Shown: piece after piece, positions 13,429 through 26,100 of the stretch
How positions within the stretch are numbered: position 1 is the stretch's first letter
How the letters are laid out: each line of letters opens with the position of its first letter
Assembly (NCBI RefSeq): GCF_047496725.1
Contig: NC_132981.1
Span: forward strand, 9,040,501 to 9,104,500
Direction of reading: 5' to 3'
Source: Anoplolepis gracilipes
Taxonomy: Eukaryota; Arthropoda; Insecta; Hymenoptera; Formicidae
DNA length: 64,000 bases
Made by a program: the position numbers and the translations under genes
The notes under the pieces: generated by a model
The model's input: the letters and a program-made list of their open reading frames with translations, nothing else
Database searches by the model: none
Told to the model about the DNA's origin: nothing

Positions 13429-16400
13429 ATGGATAAAGACGATTACGAGAGCCTGCCAACCAACTCCGTGGCTGTGCACATGACGGCCGGTGCCCTGGCC
13501 GGGATCATGGAACATTGCATTATGTATCCGTTTGACAGTGTGAAGGTACATGTCAGCAGCGATCACATCGTGCACGTTTTTTTTTTTTACTCTCTCTCTC
13601 TCTCTCCCTTTACATAACCTCGACGCTACCCGGTGGCAATGGCAGTGTCATCGTAACGCTCGAACGCTCAAAACGTGGGCCGACGTCGAGAATTCCATGG
13701 AATTCCCGCGATACGTTTTTTTTACCTGGAAAAACTACCATCTGCTTTATCATCACACATTTTCCTTCATGCTTTCCTGGAATTGGCGTCCACTTGGCGC
13801 CGGATTTTTTTATCAATGCGATTTATCTATCGCAAACAAATGTGCACTAGATAGGGAGACTTATTATTGTAAAAATTGCAATAATAGTAATTCCACTGTC
13901 GTGGGATACGTCACTGGCATTTTTGCACTTTGAGCAACAAAAGTTTTTAATTTTTACAAAATGACAGGTCAGAGATTAAGATTTATTTATTATGTATATG
14001 TCTTTACTCTACTGTACATATTTTTATGAATATTTATATTGTCTCATGTCACATGTTTATAGTTATATTGTCTCATGTCACGTGTTTATAGTTATATTGT
14101 CTCATGTCACAATATCTAAAGTATATGCATACATAATTATTACAAATTGTATGTAATGTAATGTCATTGAAGTTTGACGTAATCTAGAGGAGATTTATAT
14201 TTAATACAAAGAAAAAAAAGTGTCTCTCTTATTTTACTTTCGTTTTTTTACAATTAGAAGACTAGAATTAAATAACACAATAGATCTAGTACATGCTATT
14301 AGCATATGTCCCATTAACATATTCATCAAGTTTATTTCATTCTTGTTTTTTGTCATATACTTAAGGAGAAGCAAAGAAAGTATTTTATCATATCTTTATG
14401 TTTCTATTTTTTATTATACACAAAAATATGTAATGTTAAGATTTACTTAGTTTTTACTATATGTTGTTATATTTTTAATATATATTTTCTTGATATGTCT
14501 GACAAGTTGTTAATTTTACTCTGTGAAAATGCAAAGATCATATTTACAAGAGTTGAGTCTCTACTTTTTATAAGTAATAAAACCATTGTGAATCGAATAT
14601 TTGTTGAATCAGTTTATATACATTAGACATTACATGGCTTATTTGATACTACATAATAGTACAAAATGTTATCGTATATGGGACACGTATGATGATTGAA
14701 ACAATAGTCACTCAGTACTAGTTGGTAATAACACAATGAGTTGCATATTGCAAATAATACATTATACCAGATTCTTATTCAGAATGCAAGTGTCTACTAT
14801 TCATTATATAACACAGTTCGTCGGTCTTAGTGCAGTGTGGGTTCTATTTCTGATCTCCTTTTCAAACTACTATTTATACTATCAATACATGCTAGCCTGC
14901 CTAAATAATATGCCAAACTTTAATTTTATTCATTATACAAATGGAATTACCTAATAATGTAGAAATGTTGTTTTGCTATAATGTTATGCAAAAAAGATTG
15001 ATATTGAAATGAAAATAATATGTTGGAGAATTACAAATATTTTCAAGTATTTAAATTTTATATGTTCAATTCTATTTCTTTACATGCAGCTATTATCTTA
15101 ATTGATAATTTTTTGCATTTATTTTCATAGATAAAGATTATTACTATATGCTTTTTTACAATAAACTGGTTGATAGCCACTGTTGGTACTATCAGCAAGT
15201 CATTGTATTCTTAAAGTACCTTGACAATAATAACTTTATAAAATAACATTGAAAAAAATATTGCAATACCAAGATACATTAGATGTATAGAATAAATGTA
15301 ATCATATTATTAATTTTACAATTGATATAATATTTTCTTTTATGTGTCTAGACAAGAATGCAGGCATTAATTCCTGGTCCAGGAGGAGGAGGAGGAGTGG
15401 GGGAAGTATTGTACAGAATGATACGACAAGAAGGTGTATTAAGGCCAATTAGAGGTGTAAGTGCAGTGGTTGCTGGAGCTGGGCCCGCGCATGCTTTATA
15501 CTTTTCTTGTTACGAGAGTCTTAAAGAAAAATTCAAGAGTACAAGGTCCCAATTCAATCATCTTGTCTACGGAGCGGCTGGTTGCGTAGCGACAGTTTTG
15601 CATGATGGTGTCATGAACCCAGCAGAAGGTTAACTATAATCAAATATTATAAGCAAATTTAATATGTGATATATTTTATTTAAGTAAGAAATAATATGTG
15701 ATATCATTACAAATTAAAAGATAATTTTGAAACAATGTAGATGTTTCAGTTAGAATATTATCATTTAATCTATGAAAAGAGATATAAAGACTCTTATCTA
15801 ATCATTATAAGTTTAATACTATTGATACCTTTTTCACACATACACACACTATTCCTCATAAAAGTTTAATCAAAGATATTTATAAGATAATATACAGATT
15901 AAAAAAAAAATCTTGCATTTAGAAATATATTTAATAATTTAAAGAATTTTTTCTCAAAAAATAATATAGATATGTAAAGATTAACATATATAATATCTTG
16001 TTACAGTTGTGAAACAGCGATTACAGATGTACAACTCTCCCTATAGGAATGTACTGAATTGTATACAGCATGTGTACCAGAAAGAAGGGCTATTTGCATT
16101 CTATAGAAGTTACACGACTCAATTGGCTATGAATGTGCCTTTTCAAAGTATTCATTTTATTTCGTATGAATTTGTACAATCCATTACAAATCCGGAGCAT
16201 GTTTACGATCCAATAGCACATATCACGTCTGGTAAGTTCATCGACTATTTGTAATATTAATTCTCAATCCTATTTTTATCGTTGTCGAAACATTCGGCTT
16301 CGATTCCCGATTCAGCGAATCTGTCCCAATATTTTTCTCGCTTACGCTTCTATAAAAGAGCAAAGAGAGATTGATTTAAAAATCTCGAATTGAAATTTAT

Positions 16401-17157
16401 TTAATTTTAATATAAAAATCAAGAAATACTCGTGCTCTATGAAAATTAAATTTTTTACGTAACTGATTATTGTACACAGGACACGAATATTTCTTGGTCT
16501 TTACACCAAGACTAAATAAATCTCAATTCGTGATCTGACGCACTATCGTCCGCATGTACTAATTTTTAATAGCCTGCGAAATTTTAAATTTATTCTCTAT
16601 TTTTATTGTTTTATTATTATTATTATCATTTTATATGTATGTAATCACAGGTGCAGCAGCAGGTGCAATTGCGGCTGCGGCGACAACCCCCTTAGACGTT
16701 TGCAAGACAGTATTGAACACTCAGCAAGACGGCGTGCATGCTCAGGGTATGATGGATGCATTTAGACAAGTCTACAGGCATGGCGGTATACAAGGATATT
16801 TCCGTGGTTTACGCGCAAGAGTTTTATTCCAAGCTCCAGCTACTGCCATTTGTTGGGTGATGTAAGTTTTTTGTGCGCCTTATTTTCTTTTCAAGATTAT
16901 GTGTGACTCATTAATTTTTTTTTTTATTTTTACATTACATAATGTGAATTTTTAATTCGTGCGGCAGATACGAGTCATTCAAGTACGTGTTACGTGGCAA
17001 GCAAGATGACGAGTGCGGCGACTTGGAAGTCGATAGTAGTAGTACGACTGGAATTAATCAAAATCCGACATCGAGATCCAACGGCTTTCAAGGAACAGGT
17101 CTGTACTTTAACAACCATGCTTCATCACCTGTATTACTTAAAGTGACTACAAGTTAG
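13429..17157 (+). CDS. mfrn: Mitoferrin, mitochondrial iron carrier of the SLC25 family (339 aa)
   Basis: Five exons, 13429-13545, 15352-15628, 16007-16231, 16651-16861 and 16968-17157, join in frame. The product shows the three tandem mitochondrial-carrier repeats, each with the Px[DE]xx[KR] signature: PFDSVK (34-39), PAEVVK (129-134) and PLDVCK (220-225). Segments such as TRMQALIPGP, RPIRGVSAVVAGAGPAHALY and NVPFQSIHFISYE are typical of mitoferrin (SLC25A37/SLC25A28; Drosophila mfrn) rather than other carriers. Mitoferrins sit in the inner mitochondrial membrane and bring iron in for haem and iron-sulphur cluster assembly. The start has the context atcATGG in an otherwise CpG-rich leader. 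The C-terminal tail after the third repeat is Ser/Thr/Asn-rich and not conserved. The first intron (1.8 kb) carries a 29-bp tandem repeat. Confidence 0.95.
14035..14111. repeat. 29-bp tandem repeat in mitoferrin intron 1
   Basis: Two full copies and about two-thirds of a third copy of a 29-bp unit containing tgtctcatgtcac; copies differ at one position. No function is suggested by the sequence. Confidence 0.85.
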
Positions 17158-19909
17158 GTATATAAAAGAAATTATACTTATATTGATCGATTAAGAGAGA
17201 GAAAGAGAGAGAGAGCTGTTTCATTATCCAAAAAAATTGATAATAAAAATCTGTTCTTTTCATTATAAGAATTTAGCGACAATGAGTAACAAAATATTTG
17301 ATAAAGATATTTTGTTGATTAATTTTATTGATTCCTATATTATTACAACAGCATTTTTACAAAAGTATAAAAGTCGCGAAAAAAAACAAAATATATGATG
17401 CTAAGAAAGACAATATTGCGCAAAAGCATCGAATATGGGCATATATTAAGTTAATATATGCCAATGAACTTGTTGAATGATTGCACAAAATGATTGCTTC
17501 GTATAACGGTTTTAATAATGCCACCTTTTTATTTTATTTCTTGATGCCTTTAATTACCGAACGAAAACGCTTAATTTTAAAAGGTAAAACTGCAAATGCA
17601 AAATAGAAAATTATTATTTCATTATTCTTTATATTATCATATCTTATGCTTATAACATATATTTTTTTCTCTTCTGTACGGCGAAATCGGTATAAAAATA
17701 CCTTTCTATTACTTTACACAATAACTATATAAAACAATTTTGTTCATTAACTGTACATTAAATTTGGAGTCATATAATATTCATTAATCGATCCTGATAA
17801 AACACTGGCTGCTATCCTATGTGTATCTAATTGAAATAAAATATTATCGATTATACTGTTCATATGGAGAGTATCAATATTTAAAATGTTAATTTAATAT
17901 ATCAATTTTTGACGGTAAAAATCAGTATGTATTGTCTTCTGCTGTAATTTGCCTATTAATTTATAAACAAATTTATATGCGGGCGTTATTTACAATCTAA
18001 TTTGTACATTTTTAACTTAGACAAATATATTTGATTTTGGTAATAATTTGTTTAATCTGTTGAGTCACAACGGTTGGGTAATACTTTTAAAAATTTCGAG
18101 CATATATTTATATTATGAAAACGGATCTACACTTGTTAATAAAGTACTATTGAAGGCGCAATGACATAGAAAGTGTTGCATTACACTCTGTAATATTCTG
18201 CAGTATAGAAATCGAATGTTTTTTAAAAAAAGAAGAAAAGATATGCTCCACGTGAATAGTGAAAATAGAATAGCGCAATTAGATTGCAGTCCATTCTTCA
18301 ATATTATACCATTAAGTAAGTTAAGAAAACAGTGGGATGCATGCAAAAATTCTGTTGATAATAAACTGTACTTTAGAGCATAATTAAGTGTGCATAATTA
18401 CAATTAATACAAGATTTTAATTTCGCAAATATGCAAAATTAGACAATTCATAATCATTATTAACAATATAAAATCATTTAGTAATCAACATTGAAAAATT
18501 ATTTAGACTAATGAAATCTAAATTGATATCGAAAATGCGACGTACATAATTTTGCATTCAGACTGTAGATACAAATATGGATTGGAGTGATAATATAAAA
18601 CATGATTGGTTACTCTAAAGTTTAGAGGAATCATATGCGATGTAAAGTAATTATCTTATAGAAAATTGTAGATAAAATTATATATTACATATATGTACAG
18701 TATAAAGAAAAAGAGAAAGAAAAACCAGTGTAGAAAAAATGAAACTATTATTTGTACAAGTACACGATTCCTCTTGATTACTCAAGTACAAATGATAAAA
18801 TGCTCCTTAGTCACTTTGTAATATAAAAATAAACTATGTATCTAAACCATTATACATATATATCACATACAATATTGCTTCCTATGGCTGTGATTACTGA
18901 GTCATTTGATGTTGACTTTAAGAGGGAGTAATATCATGTAAAACTCATATTTCACGCCATTTATTTATTGTTACAATTTTATATATATATGTACCATGCA
19001 TCGTTGGATAAATCGTTTGGATGTTGGAGCATAGTATTCTTATATATGACAATATGTAAAAAAGAACAGCATCTAATTAAAACTAATTTTATAAAAATGT
19101 TTTTTTTTTTTAATTACAATAGAAAAATTATAAAAACTGTTTTGCAGCTAATTTTTCGTTTGAAACATCTATTTGTGTAGATGCATCTGTTGCATATACG
19201 CAAATGCACGTATTTTACATATTAATTTAAGCATACAGTCAGTCACATATTATAAGATACTGGATTTATCGCTTAAACCTTTATTTATACTTTTCATTAT
19301 ATAATCGGCTAAATTTTTATTGAACATTTATCTAAAATATGTCTTTATTTGAATTTCAAACAAATGCTTATTTCTCAGGTATACTATAGACTATTAATAC
19401 TGTACATAATAAAACGTTTCCCTAATTTGTTTTTGAAACTTATTGCATATGCAAAATAATTCATAGCAACATATTATTATGTTGAATCGATTGACTTTAC
19501 ATTTTTCTTTTCCTAACGTTCCTTTATATTCTTTTCAGAAATAAGAGTTGTACATAGTTGAATATATATGCTCCCACTGGTATTAGTACACAGAAATATA
19601 TATACATAAATAATGTAGTACATACATTAAGTACGTACAGAATTTATGTAACACAGTAAAACGTATTATAACGCGTAATAACAATGTAAATAAACCATTC
19701 TACAAAGTATTGCAATGTATTATTTAATTTATTGCGCCTTATCTTCTTGAGTGTATGAAAGAAAAGAGAAAACATTTGAGGATAGTAATTATTCAAAATC
19801 TTACTTCAGAGTTATTTTCATTAAAATACTTTTTGTCTATACAAATTATTTGTAATTATTAATTTTTGCTTGCATAATTAGAATAGTGTGTAAATTACAC
19901 AAGAGAAAT
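17158..19909. other. Mitoferrin 3' flank and intergenic DNA
   Basis: Begins with the 3' UTR of mitoferrin. Several AATAAA sequences occur (for example near 18830), so the UTR length cannot be decided by eye. The remainder is AT-rich with no supportable gene. Confidence 0.45.
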
Positions 19910-20642
19910 ATGGCGAAAATTTCTGGCAATGTATGCGACGCTCGTTGCCAATTATATCATACTGAAATGATAAGGAAAGAAAACGCGATACGAATGAAAT
20001 GGTTTTTAAAAAACCAACGATTGATAAGTCATTTGAAAGAGCCAAAATTCACAAAACGAGCTAGAGAAATAATTTCGGAGTCTGAAAAACGAGCGAAAAT
20101 TCGCGTTGATAAACCTATTGTGCGTAAAAAGTTTAATATTTGTTAATTCACAATACTCATCTCTTTTAAATTGTACATACATAGGTACAACGCAAGCCCT
20201 TACCCCTTTGGAGGCCACCTCCATCTGATGATTCTATCAATATAGATACTATGAAACCGATAGATCCTGATGTAAGAAACATGCTTTATGAGAAAGGAGT
20301 GCCGACTTTTCTCGCTACTGATAATTATTTAATTGAAAGGTAGTGCCTAATGTAGTTCACAAACATCCCTTTGAAAAAGACTGATTTATAAGATGTTTTT
20401 AAAAATTTTTTAGATATAAAGAATCCTCGGAGAAGCGTTTCTATTTTCCCGATAGTGCGAATTGGATATACGGATGGCGCCTTGACGATTTTCCTCCTGT
20501 TCCACTTAGTAAAGTAGGCCTGAGATCTGTTATGTTATCACAATTTTATCAACGCAAAACATTTAATCTACAACGAGATCCAAAATGGTATCGTGGTTGC
20601 CAGCTAAAGAATGCAAGAAATTTCAGTTGTTTGTTGACATGA
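19910..20642 (+). CDS. Small basic protein resembling sperm microtubule inner protein 1 (SPMIP1, also called ATP6V1FNB) (197 aa)
   Basis: Exons 19910-20119, 20185-20339 and 20414-20642 join in frame through two short introns (65 and 74 bp). The first ATG (agaaatATGGCG) is used; the frame is open further upstream only through a non-ATG codon. The product is basic, with an N-terminal Arg/Lys-rich helix, then MKPIDPDVRNMLYEKG, then a block ending FPDSANWIYGWRLDDF. That order (basic N-terminus, proline-rich link, DPxVRxxLYxG, then xxxWxYGWxL) recalls SPMIP1, a protein bound inside the doublet microtubules of sperm flagella. The assignment is from remembered family resemblance, not a search. No membrane segment or signal peptide is seen. 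An AATAAA at 20899-20904 is a candidate poly(A) signal and lies close to the stop of the convergent gene. Confidence 0.6.
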
Positions 20643-20961
20643 TAATTATTAACTAATTTGAAATTCTTGTACAAAGAGAATTATGTGAATGTCTTTATAT
20701 TATATATTGATAGAGTACAATCAGAGAGAAATCAATATTTTCATACCATATGTTTTGTACATATTCTTCTATATTATATGTTTGAATGTGACAATTTTTA
20801 TAAAAAAAATATATATATATTTTTACTCCTATAAAATTCAGTGTATTTTTTTAGCACTAAATTTAAACTTTTTATTTGTATTTTATCTTTTTTTTCTCAA
20901 TAAATTTTTTGCAACAATTAGAATTTTCTACAAGAACTTTCTTAATTTACCTATCATCTTT

Positions 20962-22617
20962 TCATCTTTCTTGCTCATTATTTTCTTTATTTATGCTATC
21001 TATAGAAAATAAGTCTAATGGCAATAAAAAGTCAGCATGCTCTGGCATGGCATCAAATGCAAAATTTATAAATTTTTGAAATTCTTTGGTAATAGCAGTA
21101 ATTTTTTCTTGGAGCATTACATTCTTGTCGTGACATTCTGTAATCCTTTTCTTCATTATGTTTATAGTGTCAGCTTGTTTGGCAATAAGCTCATGCAAAG
21201 ATTTTATCTTTTCCTGCATTTAAATATTTACTTAAAATATTTAAATTTAAAATTACAATATTTTTAAATATAAAAATAAGCTGTATAATATATATATATA
21301 TATATATATATTTACCTCGTAATGTTTATGTATCGCCTGCGTTTGTAAACTACTACGTAGTCTTTCCATGCAAAGAACATAAATAATATTCATTACATTT
21401 TGTAGCTGAAATTCATGTTGTTGAAAATGTAATGCTTCTATTTTCTTCTTTTTTATTTCCCAAATTCTTGCATCTAATTTAAGGTGTTCTTTTCTGTGTA
21501 TGTATAAAAGTGCCAAATTCAATAATTTATGTTTGATGATGTTACAGGAAGAGTCTTTTAAAACTCGTGAAACTTATATATTGAGATACCTCATGATTTT
21601 ATTGAAGTCAGCAATCATTTTCTCTCTCTGTGCACGATGAGATAATTCAAGATCGTCATACAGAGACTTAATGATGTTATACATCTGGGGCCGCAACTTT
21701 CTTAGCACATCGTGCGTCGTATCTATTCGTGTTTTTACAGCAACTTTCTGCAATTCCTTCTTATGTTTAGCATCTGCATCTGCCGAATCCATCTATTACA
21801 ATTTTACACTAATCATTATTTGCTGTATTTTGTTAAATATGTTGCCTTATATATGTTCTTTTTTAATTTGTTTATAAAAGAATAATTAATTGTGCCATTT
21901 ATGTACTTGCAACTGTTTTTGTAACTCCTGCTGAGTAAACTTGAAATACTCTTCGTATCTGGCATGAATCTCATCCACATTGCATTTGATGGCAAATCTT
22001 TTTTCAGCTTCAAGCATATGACATTCCTCTGCAAACTCATTTCTCAGTTTGCTCTGTGTCAATGCTTCAATCTCTGTCTGAAATTTCTTCAACTCTTCTT
22101 CACCTAATACTGAAAGACAATTTATATAATTTATTAGTAAGCATATATAATATATATATATATATATATATGTAAATCAAATTAACTTTCTATGCAGATT
22201 CGTCAAATCTCACCTAAAATGTCACGATGTATATTTGATTTCAGAATGTCTTGTTTTTCTGACACCATTTGAACAATGTCCCTTTTTAATTGACTGTCCT
22301 GTGCTTTGTGACATTTTGATTGTTGTAAGACTCTTGCAGATCGTATCGGATCTAACTGTTTTATCATTTCATAATGACTATAGTTGAAGAGAATTTGTGC
22401 CAATGAAGTACCAAGATATTGTTCAATTTCTGATCTTGTTGGAATATCATTTTGCTTAACATATTTCAACTTGTGAAATTTATAAGTATGAACTGTGTAA
22501 AAATATTTTTATAGAAATAATCGTGTGTTTCGTAAATTTTATTTAAATAAAAATATCTTCACAGCACAAATTAAATTGCATCCGCACTTACATCAACAAA
22601 GTATATTACTTACACAT
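20962..22617 (-). CDS. Coiled-coil protein resembling vertebrate C6orf163 (372 aa)
   Basis: Exons in transcription order: 22617-22614 (ATG plus one base), 22492-22214, 22109-21907, 21792-21590, 21493-21316 and 21213-20962; all joins preserve frame with GT-AG sites. The protein opens MFHTYKFHKLKY and is helical, rich in Lys, Glu and Gln, with long heptad-like stretches and no signal peptide or membrane span. The C-terminus has FQKFINF followed by HADFLLP, matching my recollection of the end of vertebrate C6orf163, an uncharacterised coiled-coil protein. The start splits across a tiny first coding exon, so it is the least certain part. The neighbouring convergent gene looks like a sperm axoneme protein, consistent with but not proof of a ciliary role. 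A candidate poly(A) signal (minus strand AATAAA) lies at 20876-20871. Confidence 0.65.
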
Positions 22618-22809
22618 TGTTTATCAAGAAAAATACATATTTTTTTACAACAAATTATTATCAATTTAATAGAAAAAAAATTGATCTTTTATTCTCTGAA
22701 CAGCATGTTTTATTATTCTTTTGTATGTGATGACACGTCAAGCAATGAAATTATTATAAACATAGAAAATTTCATATATATATATATACAAAAAAGCCGG
22801 GTTCAGAGA

Positions 22810-22811
<2 letters not shown>

Positions 22812-22859
<48 letters not shown>
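22812..22859. repeat. (TC)n microsatellite
   Basis: About 24 uninterrupted TC units between the two divergently transcribed genes, directly abutting the palindromic element at 22861. Confidence 0.95.
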
Positions 22860-22860
<1 letters not shown>

Positions 22861-22861
<1 letters not shown>

Positions 22862-23004
22862 GTAGCTTAGAATGTGTTCCAAAATTCTATCCACAGGGTG
22901 TAGCGTTTAATTCACCAATCAGAATAAAGAAATCTTTGCTTCTTTTGTCCTGATTGGTCAATTAAATGCTACTCTACAGACCAAATTTTAAACACATCTC
23001 TACC
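22861..23004. mobile_element. 144-bp palindromic MITE-like element in a divergent promoter
   Basis: The left part, beginning ggtagcttagaatgtgtt, is an imperfect inverted copy of the right part ending aaacacatctctacc. The arms are about 60 bp each and nearly meet. The best preserved block is tttaattcaccaatcag against its mirror ctgattggtcaattaaa, so each arm carries a CCAAT box in opposite orientation. The element lies between the starts of the C6orf163-like gene and SUPV3L1, which are about 510 bp apart. No target-site duplication is obvious. The palindrome is seen directly; mobile origin and promoter role are inferred. Confidence 0.7.
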
Positions 23005-23126
23005 ATTATCAATCGGTAAGATCACACGTGTTTAACCGATAATTGCGTAACCTCAATAATTTTGTTTGTACGCAGTGTGCTCCACGTTTCTAATTGTGTT
23101 GAGTAATAAATTATCTATGATGAAAA

Positions 23127-26100
23127 ATGATACTCATAAAGTGTAGTATGTCAGAACAGCTGATACGAAGAGGCGTTTTATCGGCGATGACATTTGCACG
23201 CAGGTATAATATATGCATACATTTATATGTATGTATCTATAGACATAGATTATATTCTCATGTTAATCTCCTCTTTTTAAGTGATTTTTATGTAAACTAA
23301 ATATATATGTATTGAGTGTTTATGTATTGAGAATATAATTAGGAATACTTTAATAGTTGATCTATTACTTTGATGCATATTTTATTTCATCTTTTGTTAT
23401 ATAGATCTACAGCTCTTGGCACTAGTTATATTCAGCCATGCAGAGGCAAAAAAGATGACAGTAGTTCACATTTGCCGGAATCTCTTTTTCATCCCGTGCC
23501 CATCAAACCAACTCCGGATGATATAAACATTGGTGCTGAATTAACTGGATCATCATTAAAAAAGACAGATCTTTTAAGAATATTGAATGCCTTTACACAA
23601 AAGACAGAAATCAAGGAACTAGCTCGCCAACATGGATTAGATAGTGTGTATTAAAATACATATATATATATTGTATATATATATATATATGTATATATAC
23701 AATAAATATACTGTATGTTTTACAATGGCAGTAAGATAGTAACGCTATAAGATATACACATAAAGTAAAGCTGACCATAAACAAAATGGTTTAATCCTAT
23801 TTATTACAGCCAGCTTACCTCAATGTCTATAGCTTACATTTTTACTGTTATTATAGATCATATACTAATTGACAAATACTAGAAAAAGAGTCACATTGCA
23901 CAGAAAAATGTTCCCTAGCAATTGTCAATTAATGTATATGTATGATATATATATATTGATAGTTTGTACATATATCGATCAAGTATAGATCTAATTATGA
24001 TATTGATTTTAGGCTATCTTCAGGGACAGGCATTTACGAATTTTAGGCAATATTGTATGTCAACAGAATCATTACCTGTGGATCTTCATATAGTACTAAG
24101 TGATATTCTGCAAGGTGCTGGAAATGTCACTGATATTTTTCCATATTTTCTACGACATGCGAAACAGATGTTTCCACATATCGATTGTCTAGATGATCTT
24201 AAAAAGATTGGTGATCTACGAAGTCCTGCAACCTGGTAAGATTCTACAAATTTACATGCATTTGATTGCTAGCATGATTATTATCTATTATTATCATTAT
24301 ATTTCAATATATATATGTAGATATACATCCAATGGAATGGAGAAAAAATTTTTAATAAATTAGAATTTTGTATTAATATTAATGTATTAATATTGTCAGG
24401 TATCTCTCACTGTATTAATATTCTCAGGTATCCCTTAGCAAGAGCAAAAAATAGGAAAATAATCTTTCATGCTGGACCAACAAATAGTGGGAAGACTTAT
24501 CATGCTTTAGAAAGATTTATTACTGCAAAAAGTGGAGTGTATTGTGCACCTCTGAAGTTATTGGTTGCAGAAGTTTATCATAAGTGTAATGAAAGGGTTG
24601 ATATCAACATAATTTTATTTTCATAATTTTACTTGTCATGCCAATATATCGGACCATAGTAACATATTTTACAATATTTCAGGGAACACCATGTGATTTA
24701 TTAACTGGAGAGGAACGAAAGTACGTTAAAGGTTCCGATAATCCGGCAAATCATTTATCCTGTTCTGTAGAAATGGTAAATCTACAAAATAACTGTAGGT
24801 GTCACTTTGTATTTCACAACTTTGAAAGCATTTATGCAGTAAAATAATATTGATACAATCATGTTTTATTATAGATGAAGTAGCTGTAATTGATGAAATT
24901 CAATTGATGCGTGATATTAGTAGAGGCTGGGCGTGGACGAGAGCTCTTTTGGGAATTCCTGCAGATGAAATACATTTATGTGGTGAAGCTGCTGCTATAG
25001 ATTTGGTATGTTTTTCATACATGTATCCTATAAATAGAATCATATATGAAATCATATACACATAATAGATATTTACTAATCAAAGATTATATATATATAC
25101 AGGTAAAAGCTATATGTATTTCTGCAGGTGAAACTGTAGAAATTCGCAGATATAAGCGATTAACAAATCTAGAAATAGAAAACGAGGCGCTTGATTCTTT
25201 GGTCAATACTAAGCCCGGAGATTGTATAGTCTGTTTTAGCAAAAACGATATATTCACTGTATCACGTTCTCTCGAGAGTAAAGGGATAGAAGTAGCAGTA
25301 ATATATGGCAGCTTGCCTCCAGGTACCAAACTGGCACAAGCCGCGAAATTTAATGATCCTAAGAATTCCTGTAAAGTCCTGGTAGCAACTAATGCGATTG
25401 GAATGGGTTTGAATTTGTGAGTTTCATGTATCTGTGTCATGTTAAATTTAAAGTTGTATATAAAGCTTTATACTTTAAAATTCTAAGCTCACCCTGTTGA
25501 AATCATTTAAATGACTCGTATATTTTTTAGACACATTCGAAGAATTATATTTTATTCGTTGATTCAGCCAACATTCAATGAAAAAGGTGAAAAGGAAATG
25601 GACATTCTATCTGTGTCAGCAGCTTTGCAAATTGCAGGCCGCGCTGGACGTTACGGTACAGCTTGGAATACAGTAAGCATAATCCAGTTTGTTTGCATTA
25701 ACTTTACATATAACATAAAAAAAAATATTAAAATACCTTTTTGAATTATAGGGTTACGTAACGACTTTTAAAAGAGAAGATTTACCTACTTTAAAGAATT
25801 TGTTGAACCAAACACCAGAAGTAATAACACAAGCAGGTCTTCACCCAACAGCGGATCAAATTGAGCTGTATGCTTATCACTTACCAAATTCACCATTGTC
25901 GAATCTAATAGTATGTCTTACAAAAAAGCAGCAATAAAATTAAATGTTAATAATTACATGCCACTTATAAAATACTTTATTCATTTCAGGATATTTTTGT
26001 ATCATTGTGCACAGTTGACGATTCTCTTTACTTTATGTGCAACTTAGATGATTTTAAGTTTTTAGCCGATATGATACAGCATGTTCCGTTGCCACTCCGT

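Noticed and set aside
24398..24427. First AG as the normal exon 4 acceptor of SUPV3L1
   Set aside because: It leads to a stop codon within a few codons; the second AG restores the conserved sequence.
24683..24775. Ending SUPV3L1 exon 5 at the first GT after SVEM
   Set aside because: It would put a stop at the start of exon 6; the GTAGGT donor after 24794 restores YEVAVIDE.
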